Source: Nevskia sp043781855
GTDB taxonomy: Bacteria; Pseudomonadota; Gammaproteobacteria; Nevskiales; Nevskiaceae
Length of the DNA stretch: 27,609 nucleotides
Direction: 5' to 3'
Assembly: GCA_043781855.1 (NCBI GenBank)
Contig: JAYWBB010000135.1
Coordinates: forward strand, 1-27,609
A program made the translations under genes and the position numbers. Each line of letters starts with the position of its first letter. Within the stretch, counting starts at the first letter, position 1. The notes under the pieces are model-generated. The model was not told where the DNA came from and did not search any database. It was given only the letters and a program-made list of their open reading frames with translations. This document shows, in pieces, positions 1-7,752 of this stretch.

Positions 1-24
1 AGAAGTCGCCAAGTAAGACGACAG
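1..24 (+). repeat. IS630-end-like repeat, copy 1 (cut by the window edge)
   Basis: The first 23 bases match, at about 21 positions, the reverse complement of 4644-4666, which lies just upstream of the IS630-type transposase. They also match 2104-2127 at about 20 of 24 positions. The orientation is that of a left terminus pointing inward to the right. The outer part of the repeat, if present, lies outside the window. No transposase follows this copy. Confidence 0.45.
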
Positions 25-199
25 TTGTTATTTCTATGACATTGAAAATTCGGAACAATATTCAGTCCTCAGTGGTGCTACTTACGGTTTCCTGAGTAAC
101 TGGACGAACAAGAAATACCGAGGCACCATCGCCGGCCGCTTCGAACCATTGAGTAGATCATTTTCCTCGCTGTTGATCGTTACCCCTATTATCGCTTGA
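17..199 (+). other. Short open stretch, possible C-terminal gene remnant
   Basis: From an in-frame stop at 14-16 to a stop at 197-199, frame 2 is open for about 60 codons. It reads like ordinary protein (a stretch YGFLSNWTNKKYRGTIAGRF is visible) but has no start codon or ribosome site near its beginning. I do not recognise the family. It may be the tail of a gene disrupted at the repeat at position 1, or a chance open frame. No other gene is visible in the first 263 bases. Confidence 0.2.
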
Positions 200-263
200 A
201 GACTTGATTTACTATTTTGTCCCGCCCGAGCCATCGGTCTCGATCCATACCCAGGAAACAGCC

Positions 264-1115
264 GTGAACTCCTATCTAAAGCTTCTGAGACGGGTACCCC
301 TATTCCAAACGTTCTCGGAGGCCGCTCTAGCCGATCTCGAAGGACGACTGGAAACGAAGGCCATCCGTGCTGGTGAATTGCTTTTCTCCAAAGGCGACGC
401 GGGCACCTCGATGTTCATCGTTGTGAGCGGCACGGTGACTGTGTTTATTCCAGCCGGCGAACCTGGCGGCGAGGTAACGGTTTTGGGGGAATCGGGAGTC
501 GGCGATTTCTTCGGCGAGATGGCCTTGCTCGACAACCAGCCGCGAATGGCCAGTGTTGAGGCTCGGGTGGATTCTGTGCTGGTCGAATTGACGCACGAAA
601 GTCTTATTGAGCAACTCGAAGGCTCCCCCGAGATCGGCGCTGCGATGTTGAGCGTGATGTCGCAGCGATTGCGCTCGGCAATAAATTTGCTGGAAACCCC
701 TACCGCACGCAACATTAACAAGGAAGCCGATGAAAAGCTGACCTGGGCGCAAAATCTCGCTGACAAGGTAGCTCAGTGGAATGGAAGCTGGTTCTTCATC
801 TTTGTACTAATGGCGTCGGCGCTGATCTGGATAGAGTCCAATACCATTTCCGGTTTCCAGTTCGATCCTTATCCCTATCAATTATTTAATCTATTTCTCG
901 CCATCCTGGTGGCGCTGCAAGGTCCTTTGATCATGATGAGCCAGAACCGACAAGCGATGAAAGAACGAATGGGTGCCGAGGCGGACTTCCAGATCAATTT
1001 GAAGAACGAAACCGGTATCCATCAGGCATTGCTAGAGCTCGCCGAGCTTCGAGGGGAGCTGGCATCGGTCAGGCAAAACCTTGAGCATTCGAGACCATGG
1101 TCTTCGTCAAGATAA
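264..1115 (+). CDS. Cyclic nucleotide-binding domain protein with DUF1003 membrane domain
   Basis: The 283-residue product joins an N-terminal cNMP-binding (Crp-type) beta-roll (about residues 8-125) to a C-terminal DUF1003 region. The roll shows the loop GDFFGEMALLDNQPRMASV, which matches the phosphate-binding cassette pattern FGE-(x)-R-A/S. DUF1003 is recognised by the two hydrophobic segments (WFFIFVLMASALIWIE and LFNLFLAILVALQGPLIMMS) followed by the typical SQNRQAMKER. The last 30 residues look like a coiled coil. I chose the GTG at 264 because AGGAAA lies 5 bases upstream; an in-frame TTG at 204 would add 20 unlikely residues. The protein is probably an inner-membrane protein responding to a cyclic nucleotide or a similar ligand, but the output is unknown. 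There is no DNA-binding domain, so it is not a Crp-type regulator. It stands alone, with no operon partner. Confidence 0.85.
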   Translation: MNSYLKLLRRVPLFQTFSEAALADLEGRLETKAIRAGELLFSKGDAGTSMFIVVSGTVTVFIPAGEPGGEVTVLGESGVGDFFGEMALLDNQPRMASVEARVDSVLVELTHESLIEQLEGSPEIGAAMLSVMSQRLRSAINLLETPTARNINKEADEKLTWAQNLADKVAQWNGSWFFIFVLMASALIWIESNTISGFQFDPYPYQLFNLFLAILVALQGPLIMMSQNRQAMKERMGAEADFQINLKNETGIHQALLELAELRGELASVRQNLEHSRPWSSSR

Positions 1116-1256
1116 GTAGCCTCGTCAGGCCGACAGAACAAAAACTTCAGCCGGCAATGCCGGTCAGCCGATCGTGACACTACAGTCGCCCCCCGCGTCA
1201 GAATAGTTGCCGCCCCGATAGAACTATCCACGTGGGGGGGGCAGTCCAGCAAGGCG

Positions 1257-1402
1257 ATGCTCAAACGGCGCGGGCGGCCAAAGTCGGACAGTGCACGCAC
1301 GTTGATTTCGCTGCGGCTGTAGCCGACACCCTGGAGCGCTGAAAAGCCCCCGACCATGGTTGGCAGACCAGAATGGCCGAGACTTTGTCAAAAGCCGTTT
1401 AA
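1257..1402 (+). pseudogene. BrnA-like antitoxin relic (frameshifted)
   Basis: Frame 0 from 1257 reads MLKRRGRPKSDSARTLISLRL and then hits TAG at 1320. Shifting frame at 1322 gives ADTLER, a TGA, then KAPDHGWQTRMAETLSKAV and a TAA at 1400-1402. Together these match the C-terminal half of BrnA-family antitoxins (KRRGRPKS-x-LISLRLDADVLE-x-F-x-GWQTRMN-x-AL). One base of the Asp codon after LISLRL is missing, and a TGA stands where Phe is expected. The N-terminal half is not recognisable upstream, and I see no BrnT toxin between 1116 and 1256. This is a dead antitoxin fragment. It also fills most of the 310-base gap between the flanking genes, in which I see no other gene. Confidence 0.6.
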
Positions 1403-1425
1403 CGACGGATACCGGAGGAATAGTA

Positions 1426-1953
1426 ATGCACGCAAAATATCAAACGACGCAGTCAAAAAAAAACCGCCATCACGTTGCCTCGTGGCTCATCTCGAAGGAG
1501 ATGACCGACCATGCTCTACGTGCCCTGCGAGCACGGGCCAATCTGGATCGTAACCACGACGTTCCATATCTTGCGGGCTACAGCGTGGACGGCCACACGA
1601 TATTTATTGACCGGCATATGCCAAAGAGCTTCATCTATAAAAAGCGGCGCGTCCTCACTGATCGATTTCTGATCATGCATGAAGGCGTAGAGAAATCGCT
1701 GATTCAATTATTCGGAATGCATTATCTGCATGCCCACCAGATTGCACTTCATGCTGAGCAAGCCGCAGTTCGCGCTGAGGGTATAGATTGGAAAGCTTAC
1801 GACGATTTCATGCAACCCTATATCAAGACAATTGAAGATGAACGGCTGACGAGGGTTCCCGCCAATCTGGATCTCACGCCTTATATAGACTTCCACGACA
1901 GCGCCCTGATCAAACAAATGCGCCAAAATATGGTTGCTGTCGCTCCCGGTTGA
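1426..1953 (+). CDS. Hypothetical protein, histidine-rich with an HExxE motif
   Basis: 175 residues, start ATG 1426 chosen because GGAGGAA sits 5 bases upstream; the in-frame ATG at 1360 lies inside the BrnA relic. I do not recognise a named family. The middle contains YLAGYSVDGHTIFIDRHMP, then LIMHEGVEK (H85, E86, E89), then HYLHAHQIALHAEQ (H99, H102, H104, H109, E111). That spacing of His and Glu resembles a metal-binding or zincin-like active site, but the classic HExxH is not present, so this is inference. No signal peptide or membrane segment is visible. Codon use is less GC-biased than in the housekeeping block, which suggests acquired DNA. It stands alone between relics. Confidence 0.6.
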   Translation: MHAKYQTTQSKKNRHHVASWLISKEMTDHALRALRARANLDRNHDVPYLAGYSVDGHTIFIDRHMPKSFIYKKRRVLTDRFLIMHEGVEKSLIQLFGMHYLHAHQIALHAEQAAVRAEGIDWKAYDDFMQPYIKTIEDERLTRVPANLDLTPYIDFHDSALIKQMRQNMVAVAPG

Positions 1954-2402
1954 GCTTTCCCTGAAGCTGGAGACGAGGTGCGAATGGTGGCAGCCTTGGC
2001 AAGGGCGGTTCAACGACGAATCGATTCGCCCTGCAGCGTGGAGAACGTAACCACCTGAGTACTTGGCCGAACGACGGATAAACTCAGGATGAAGTTCTTA
2101 CTCAGAAATCGTGAAGTTAGACGACAGATAAACCTATGGAAGTCCCGTTTTTATTGGGTTTCGTTGTGAAACCTGTGTCGCAACTTAGAGATTTTTAAGT
2201 AACTCCGCTGCGTGAGATCGCATAGACGCTCAATGTTCTTGCCGATAAAGCCGGCGGTCACGCCGTCCGTCATTCGAGGGTTGAGCAGACACTTCAAGGC
2301 GAAATGCGCTGCAGAAGATGACAAACCATAAATCCGCACACACTAGCTGGTCGTTGCGATGGGAGCGACGATCAGGTCTTTTTCCGAAAACAGGAGTGGC
2401 AC
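1954..2402. other. Intergenic stretch, no convincing gene
   Basis: I see no supported gene in these 449 bases. They contain a 12-base perfect palindrome (2017-2028), the second IS630-end-like repeat (2098-2127), and a segment at 2055-2078 that resembles 94-117 near the window start (about 19 of 24 bases). Short minus-strand open frames between 2151 and 2430 lack good ribosome sites and a recognised family. The last bases hold the AGGAG ribosome site of the porin gene. Confidence 0.5.
2098..2127 (+). repeat. IS630-end-like repeat, copy 2
   Basis: The sequence begins TTACTCAGAAATCG, which aligns with the right-hand end of the IS630 relic read on the minus strand (GTTACTCAGAAGTCG from 4673). 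Over about 30 bases roughly three quarters match. Its orientation is that of a left end, inverted with respect to 4644-4673, so the pair brackets the porin gene and the truncated transposase. Confidence 0.5.
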
Positions 2403-3830
2403 ATGCTGTTTCGACACTGTTCGGCTTCATGCGCCTGGCATATCGCGCAGGCCGCTGTTGGATGCTTTCTGACTATAAGGGTACACGCCGACGATCAAAC
2501 GGAGAGCGTTAAAGCAAAGAGCGAATCCGGGCAGCTGAGCATTTCCGACTGGCTATCTAAGCTTTCCATTAACCATGTGCCGTTACCGCAGCTCACTGGG
2601 CTGCAATTTACCTTGACCCGCCAGCATCTGTATCCGCTGAAATCTCCGTACGCTAGCAATCTCAGCCTTCCACCCCAGGGCGCGACTGCCAGCAGCTATA
2701 CCTATGGCGTATACCTCGGCTGGGAGCCGATCCGACACTTTCAGCTCTATCTCGATCTCGAGCTCTTCCAAGGGCGCGGTATCGGCAATGTCACGGGCCT
2801 GGGCAGCCTGACCAACGGCGATCCGATCCGCCAGGGTTCGTCCGGCCTGCCGAAGACGCCTTATGTGGCACGTAAGTACGTTCGCTATTTGCTGCCGCTT
2901 GACGAGTCCGTCCATCGGGTGGAGCAGGCGCAGGACCAACTGCCCGGTGAGGAGGCGGACAGACGCCTGGAAATCAAGCTGGGGACGGTCGCCGTGGCCG
3001 ATGACTTCGACAAGAACCGCTACGCAAATTCAACCCGCACTCAATTCGAGAACTGGAGCCTGTTCAACAACACCGCTTATGACTACGCCGCCGACACACG
3101 CGGCTATACCGGTGGGTTCATGGTCGGCTATATCAGCCCGGTGTGGTCCTTGCGCTATGGCATCTACCAGGTGCCAAAATTTGCCAACGGCCAGCCGCTG
3201 GACAATCCAATCACAAAAGCCAACGGCCAGCAGTTGGAGCTGACGCTGCAACAGCCGAAGGACAGCGGCGCGGTACTACGCATTCTGGTCTATCAGAATA
3301 CGGGGCGAATGGGTCTGTACCGTGAAGCCCTGGCCATTGCGCGTGCTAACGGCACCAGACCTGACATCACGGCCGACGACAAACCCTATCGACGCAAATA
3401 TGGGTTCGCCCTGAGCGGTGAACTGCCACTGGCGGACAATGGAGAAACCGGATTGTTCACCCGTATCGGCTGGAACGATGGACGCGCCGAATCTTTTGCC
3501 TTTACCGAGGTTGACCGTCTTGTAACGCTGGGCGGACAGATCGATGGCGTGCACTGGTGGCGGCCGACTGACCGCGTCGGTATCGCCTACATCATCGGCA
3601 ATCTTTCAGGTCCGCATAAAGCCTACCTGGCCGCCGGCGGACAAGGCTTTGTCCTCGGCGACGGTCGTATCAATTATGGTGCGGAGCGGATTCTGGAAAC
3701 GTATTACCGCTTCGAGCCGATTCGCCACGTCCAGCTAACAGCCGATTTCCAGCATATAGATCACCCCGGCTACAACAAAGACCGCGGTCCGGCCGATGTG
3801 ATTGGCTTCCGTATCCACCTCGAATATTAA
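2403..3830 (+). CDS. OprB-type carbohydrate porin
   Basis: The 475-residue product has an N-terminal signal peptide (hydrophobic core after MLFRHCSASCAW, likely cleavage after VHA near residue 29) and ends in an aromatic residue (IHLEY), as outer-membrane barrels do. The body shows the OprB pattern: LQFTLTRQHLYPL, then LYLDLELFQGRGIGNVTGLG, then the constriction region LGTVAVADDFDKNRYANSTRTQFENW. Later strands include FTRIGWNDGRAESFAFTEVDR and the C-terminal ILETYYRFEPIRHVQLTADFQ. Family members form outer-membrane channels for sugars or other small solutes. Start ATG 2403 has AGGAG about 7 bases upstream. The gene stands alone; its 3' end is convergent with, and overlaps, the open frame of the truncated IS630 transposase. 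Substrate cannot be told from the sequence. Confidence 0.85.
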   Translation: MLFRHCSASCAWHIAQAAVGCFLTIRVHADDQTESVKAKSESGQLSISDWLSKLSINHVPLPQLTGLQFTLTRQHLYPLKSPYASNLSLPPQGATASSYTYGVYLGWEPIRHFQLYLDLELFQGRGIGNVTGLGSLTNGDPIRQGSSGLPKTPYVARKYVRYLLPLDESVHRVEQAQDQLPGEEADRRLEIKLGTVAVADDFDKNRYANSTRTQFENWSLFNNTAYDYAADTRGYTGGFMVGYISPVWSLRYGIYQVPKFANGQPLDNPITKANGQQLELTLQQPKDSGAVLRILVYQNTGRMGLYREALAIARANGTRPDITADDKPYRRKYGFALSGELPLADNGETGLFTRIGWNDGRAESFAFTEVDRLVTLGGQIDGVHWWRPTDRVGIAYIIGNLSGPHKAYLAAGGQGFVLGDGRINYGAERILETYYRFEPIRHVQLTADFQHIDHPGYNKDRGPADVIGFRIHLEY

Positions 3831-4604
3831 AGAGGGTTGTCTGGGAAAAAGGATTACAAAATACATCGAATTTAGGCGTCGGGCCATCATTTGGCGCCGC
3901 AGGTCGACGAAGCGGTCGGCATTGAGCGCGCCGGCGTAGGTGCAGAACCAGAATCCACCCCGGGCATTGACCGCCGATGCCGCGCTGATCGACTGGCGCT
4001 GGCCCGGACGCTTGATGACCGGCGTCTGTCCGCGCCGTCCCCAAGTCTTGCCATGCACGGTATCGGCCCGGAATCCGGACTCGTCCCAGAAGAACACGTC
4101 GGCCCCTTCACCCCGCGCCTGGCGGGCAAGGGCCGGGAAGATGTCGCGCTGCCAGCGTTCGATGGCTTCAGGGTCGCGCTGGTAGGCCCGCTGCAATGGC
4201 TTCTGCGGCGTCAAGCCGGGTTTGGCCAGCAACTCACCTGCTGCCGTCACACCCAGGTCGTGACCGAGCTTCGTCCGGATCAGGTCCGCCACCACCGCGC
4301 GGGTCCACAAGCCGAAGTCCAGGCCGTACTGCCGGGGATCGCAGCCGTTGACCCACCGGAACACCTGCTGCTCCTGTGCCGGCGTCAGGCTGCGCGGCCG
4401 TCCCGTGGCAGGCCGCGAGCGCAGGACCTCCATCCCGACAGCAGATTGCTTCGACGCCTTCAGCCACTTGTAGATCGTCGTGCCATTGAAGCCGTACCCC
4501 GCAATCACTTCCGATGCCAGCTCGCCTTCGCGTACCCGCTCCACCGCCATCATGCGGATCGTTTCCAGCGTCTTGTGATCAAATCGGCGGCCGTCTCTCT
4601 TCAT
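3735..4604 (-). pseudogene. IS630-family transposase, 3'-truncated
   Basis: The minus-strand frame starts with a helix-turn-helix region (ETIRMMAVERVREGELASEV, then GYGFNGTTIYKWLKA) and continues into the first part of a DDE domain with FFWDESGFRADTVHGKTWGRRG, which holds the first catalytic Asp. Similarity stops near 3880, after NADRFVDLRRQMM. The rest of the frame is an antisense read of the porin 3' end. The second Asp and the final Glu of the DDE triad, expected in another 60-80 residues, are missing, so the protein cannot be active. The start ATG at 4604 and the upstream end at 4644-4673 are intact. The junction near 3835-3885 is unexplained sequence. Confidence 0.85.
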
Positions 4605-4643
4605 GATCCTTCAGACCGCCCGCTCCCGCATAGATTCCACTTG

Positions 4644-4675
4644 TGTCGCCTTATTTGGCGACTTCTGAGTAACTA
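4644..4675 (-). repeat. IS630-type right end with hairpin
   Basis: Read on the minus strand from 4673 the end is GTTACTCAGAAGTCGCC, preceded by a TA dinucleotide (4674-4675), the usual IS630 target. It contains a perfect 6-base inverted repeat, GTCGCC/GGCGAC (4645-4662), with a 6-base loop. It lies about 40 bases upstream of the transposase start and has related copies at 1-24 and 2098-2127. It also lies immediately past the stop of the transporter gene, but it has no following T-run, so it is a poor terminator. Confidence 0.55.
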
Positions 4676-4691
4676 TTTTTTGAGAGCATTC

Positions 4692-5963
4692 TTAGAACAC
4701 GATCATGCCGATTGCCGCGCCAAACATCAGCATCGTGGTCGCGATCACGGTGATGCGCGAAAGTCCCGAACTGGTTTGACCATTCATGATCTTGCTGTCG
4801 CTGGCGATCAATAGAATGCCGACGAGCAAGAACGGTGCGAGCACGCCATTGATGACGGCAGTCCAGAACAGCGCCTTGAACGGAGCGATGCCGAGGAAGT
4901 CGATGGCAATTCCACCAGCAGTCGCGAGAATGAAGATGCCGTAGAACGAGGATGCCTGACGCAGCTTGTTGTTTAAGCCATAAGCCCAGTCGAAAGTTTC
5001 CGCAAACGCATAGGCGGCGCCGCCGGCCAGCGTGGGAATCGCCAGCAAGCCGGCTCCGACAATGCCAAGCGTGTATAGCCAATAGGCGAAATCCCCGGCC
5101 AACGGTCGCAGGGCTTCGGCCGCCTGCGCTGTCGTGCCGATATTCTGGGTCGCGCCATGCTGGTGCAGGGTCAGTGCTGTGGTCAGGATGATGAAGAACA
5201 TCACCAGGTTCGAGAAGAAGGTGCCGATGGTGACGTCGATTCGGCGATCGACGATTTCGTCTGTCGTCGCACCTTCCCGGTGGATTTTCAGCGTGCGGCC
5301 CATCGCTTTTTCTTCCTCCACTTCCTGACCAGCTTGCCAGAAGAACAGATAAGGGCTGATCGTGGTGCCGAGAATCGCTACCAATGTCTCCCACGCCAAC
5401 TTGCCGCGGGGCAAGGACGGAGTGAACGACGCCTTCAAGACCACCGACCAGTCGGGCTTGATGATGAACGCGGTGATGACGTACGCGAATAACGCCAATG
5501 CCAGCCACTTGAGCACACTGGCGATGTGGGTGTAGCGCAACCAGATACTCGCCACGCAGATCCCCACTCCGAACCCGATGACGTAGATCTGCGTAAAACC
5601 GCCAAACAGAAGTTTGGCTGCGTCGCCCATGCCGGCCAAGTCCGACGCAATATTGATCGTATTGGCGATCAGCAGCGATAGCGAGAGTACACCGACAATC
5701 CAACGTGGGAACTTGAAGCGAAAAGCGCCCGCCAGGCCGACGCCGGTGACCATCCCGATGCGTGCGCACATCAACTGGACGGCAGCCATCAGTGGCCAGG
5801 TCAGCCACGCCGTCCATAACAACGTCGTCCCCAGTTGCGCGCCCGCAATCGAATAAGTCGCAACGCCGGACGGATCGTCGTCCGCCGCTCCGGTGGTCAC
5901 GCCGGGACCGAGTGCACGCAGAACACGGCGCAACGTGATCGGGCTACGTTTCGTTTCTGGCAT
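4692..5963 (-). CDS. NRAMP-related divalent metal transporter with altered metal-site motifs
   Basis: The 423-residue product is a polytopic inner-membrane protein with about eleven hydrophobic helices of the NRAMP (LeuT-fold) family. TM1 reads GAADDDPSGVATYS (residues 25-38), where classical Mn/Fe transporters have DPGN. TM6 reads GTTISPYLFFWQ (199-210), where classical members have a metal-contacting Met in MPH; here the tripeptide is S203-P204-Y205. The Asp and Pro of TM1 are kept, the Asn and Met are not. Known NRAMP-related proteins lacking the Met favour harder ions such as Mg or Mn, so the substrate should not be assumed. I chose ATG 5963 over ATG 6008 because GAAGAG lies just upstream. 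It is divergent from the phosphoesterase gene and not linked to an mntR-type regulator. Confidence 0.85.
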   Translation of the reverse strand: MPETKRSPITLRRVLRALGPGVTTGAADDDPSGVATYSIAGAQLGTTLLWTAWLTWPLMAAVQLMCARIGMVTGVGLAGAFRFKFPRWIVGVLSLSLLIANTINIASDLAGMGDAAKLLFGGFTQIYVIGFGVGICVASIWLRYTHIASVLKWLALALFAYVITAFIIKPDWSVVLKASFTPSLPRGKLAWETLVAILGTTISPYLFFWQAGQEVEEEKAMGRTLKIHREGATTDEIVDRRIDVTIGTFFSNLVMFFIILTTALTLHQHGATQNIGTTAQAAEALRPLAGDFAYWLYTLGIVGAGLLAIPTLAGGAAYAFAETFDWAYGLNNKLRQASSFYGIFILATAGGIAIDFLGIAPFKALFWTAVINGVLAPFLLVGILLIASDSKIMNGQTSSGLSRITVIATTMLMFGAAIGMIVF

Positions 5964-6328
5964 GTGGCTCTTCGGCGGCTCGACTAATGGGGCTCTGCAT
6001 CCGTGCAAAAACAGCGCGTAGTTTAGTCAGTTCGACCTCACGGAGGAGAAGTCGGCAGCGGCATCCTTCCAGTTTTCGACGCCATGTTATTTTTTCGATG
6101 ACGAATCAACCGTTCATGGCCGAATCAATAACCCAGGCAAAACACGCCGAAATCCAGGAGCACCGTCGCCGGCAGAAGCTCGGTATGCGCACATCAGGTA
6201 GACCGGCGATTACATCTCGGGGCAGACCAAACAGGTCGCGCGCAGTAATATCTGGGCGCCAAGATCATTCGAAAAATCTTGGCGTACGATTGCTTTCGTT
6301 CTCTGAGCTGACTCCTATGGAGATTCCC
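5964..6328. other. Divergent intergenic region between transporter and phosphoesterase
   Basis: I see no gene in these 365 bases, although one frame stays open into the phosphoesterase. The region should carry promoters in both directions, but none is strong enough to call. Its one clear element is the inverted repeat at 6257-6284. Confidence 0.5.
6257..6284. promoter_or_regulatory. Perfect 9-base inverted repeat upstream of phosphoesterase
   Basis: CGCCAAGAT (6257-6265) and ATCTTGGCG (6276-6284) pair perfectly around a 10-base AT-rich spacer, ending 44 bases before the phosphoesterase start. It could be an operator for a dimeric regulator or a 5'-leader hairpin. There is no T-run, so it is not an intrinsic terminator. 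No regulator gene is adjacent. Confidence 0.4.
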
Positions 6329-7354
6329 ATGGCGAACCCCATCGAGCACGTCGTTATCATCGTCAAGGAGAACCACACCTTCGACAACTACTTCGGGACG
6401 TTCCCCGGTGCAGCGGGTGTGACGCTACCGCCGGCACCTGACCCGCAGGTCGCAGATCCCTTGCACGACCATTCTGCCTGGCTGGCAGCCCAGGCCCACG
6501 GCGGCGGCTTGCGTCTGCAATACGGCAAGAGCGATATCCCAGCGTACTGGGCCTTTGCCCAGCAGTATTCTCTGTGCGACAACTACTTCACCGATGTGGC
6601 GAGCCAATCGGAGCCGAATCACCTGCACCTGATCGCGGCCGATTCGCCGGTCATCGACAACGCCACGAAGGCGCGCCGGTACCAGCCCGTCCCGCCATAT
6701 CACCTGCCCAACTTGCCGGCGGCGATCGAAGCGGCCAAACGGGCGTGGCGAAACTACGCCGACGCCAGGTCCTCGTACTTCGACCACATCGTTGGCTTGG
6801 TCCACCATCCGTGGAACGTCCCAGCAGCGCGCTTCGACACAGATGCGAGCGCCGGCAAGTTGCCCGACGTTGCATGGCTGTTTGCGCCGGACGGTTTGAG
6901 TGAGCACCCGGGCGACTTCAAGCACACCGGTCGACGGTTGGTAGGACCTGGAATGCAGTGGACAGCCGACCGTGTACATGCGGCTGCGACCGGCCCCCTA
7001 TGGTCCAAGACCGCGATCTTCATCACATGGGACGATTGGGGCGGCTGGCATGACCATGTAACACCACCACTCGCGTCTACTTGGCCTGGTGGGGGGCACG
7101 CGGGCTACCAGAACTCCCAGTTTCGCTATGGGTCTCGTGTGCCATGTCTCGTCGTGAGTCCGTATGCAAAAAGAGGCATCAACCATGCTTTCTATTCGCA
7201 CGCGAGCATCGTCAAGTTCTGCCTGCGGCTGTTTGGCCTGAAGCCATGGAACGCGCCGGCCCTGCAGCCGCACGACAAATCCGGAGATATGTGGGAGTCG
7301 TTCGACTTCGCCTCACCGCCGAGGTTGGCGGTGCCTTCGACGGTGCCGACGTAG
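6329..7354 (+). CDS. Phosphoesterase, phospholipase C / acid phosphatase AcpA family
   Basis: The 341-residue product opens with PIEHVVIIVKENHTFDNYFG, the signature start of this family, in which the Glu and Asn contribute to the metal and nucleophile site. Further family motifs are YFTDVASQSEPNHLHLIAA (about residues 85-105), FITWDDWGGWHDHV (about 231-244) and YGSRVPCLVVSPYAKRG (about 266-282). Members hydrolyse phosphate mono- or diesters, including phospholipids. I chose ATG 6329 because GGAG lies 6 bases upstream and the family motif starts right after it. With this start there is no signal peptide, so the enzyme would be cytoplasmic, which is less common in the family. Earlier in-frame starts (5987 onward) would add about 114 residues with no family resemblance. 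Confidence 0.85.
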   Translation: MANPIEHVVIIVKENHTFDNYFGTFPGAAGVTLPPAPDPQVADPLHDHSAWLAAQAHGGGLRLQYGKSDIPAYWAFAQQYSLCDNYFTDVASQSEPNHLHLIAADSPVIDNATKARRYQPVPPYHLPNLPAAIEAAKRAWRNYADARSSYFDHIVGLVHHPWNVPAARFDTDASAGKLPDVAWLFAPDGLSEHPGDFKHTGRRLVGPGMQWTADRVHAAATGPLWSKTAIFITWDDWGGWHDHVTPPLASTWPGGGHAGYQNSQFRYGSRVPCLVVSPYAKRGINHAFYSHASIVKFCLRLFGLKPWNAPALQPHDKSGDMWESFDFASPPRLAVPSTVPT

Positions 7355-7506
7355 TCGTGACGATCGCCTGAAAAAGTGAGGTTTCGCCATTGCAGGCATG
7401 CGGATTGCTGCGAACTGCGGGCTTGCAACGAAATAAACACTCAAGTTGCAGGGCATCATCGGCATGCAGCTCTGACCAAAGCCCGTTCAGTCAACCAGGA
7501 AATCCC

Positions 7507-7752
7507 ATGCACCTTATCTGGATTATTTTAATCGGCTTCGTCGCCGGCCTTGTCGCAAAGATGATCACACCCGGTACCGGACCGGGAGGCTTCTTCCTCA
7601 CCGCAGCGCTCGGCATCGGCGGTTCCCTTGCAGCAACCTACCTCGGGCAGTTCTTAGGCTGGTACCAGCCCGGACAGTCGGCGGGATTCATCGGCGCGAT
7701 CGTGGGCGCCGTCATTCTGCTGGGCGTGTATCACATCGCTACGAGAAAGTAG
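7507..7752 (+). CDS. GlsB/YeaQ/YmgE family small membrane protein
   Basis: This 81-residue protein has three hydrophobic segments and Gly-rich turns: LIWIILIGFVAGLVAKMI, GGFFLTAALGIGGSLAATYLG and GFIGAIVGAVILLGVYHI. This is the pattern of the transglycosylase-associated family (GlsB/YeaQ/YmgE), small inner-membrane proteins often induced by stress and of unknown mechanism. AGGAAA sits a few bases before ATG 7507. The TAG stop overlaps the start of the broken open frame that follows. The 152-base gap before it shows no clear gene or terminator. Confidence 0.85.
   Translation: MHLIWIILIGFVAGLVAKMITPGTGPGGFFLTAALGIGGSLAATYLGQFLGWYQPGQSAGFIGAIVGAVILLGVYHIATRK

Noticed and set aside
2151..2430. 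Small minus-strand proteins before the porin
   Set aside because: Two overlapping frames of about 65 codons lack ribosome sites and family resemblance.
4645..4662. Hairpin as terminator of the transporter gene
   Set aside because: No T-run follows on the minus strand, and the sequence fits better as an IS630-type end.
3891..4814. 307-codon plus-strand frame over the transposase
   Set aside because: Antisense shadow of the IS630 transposase.
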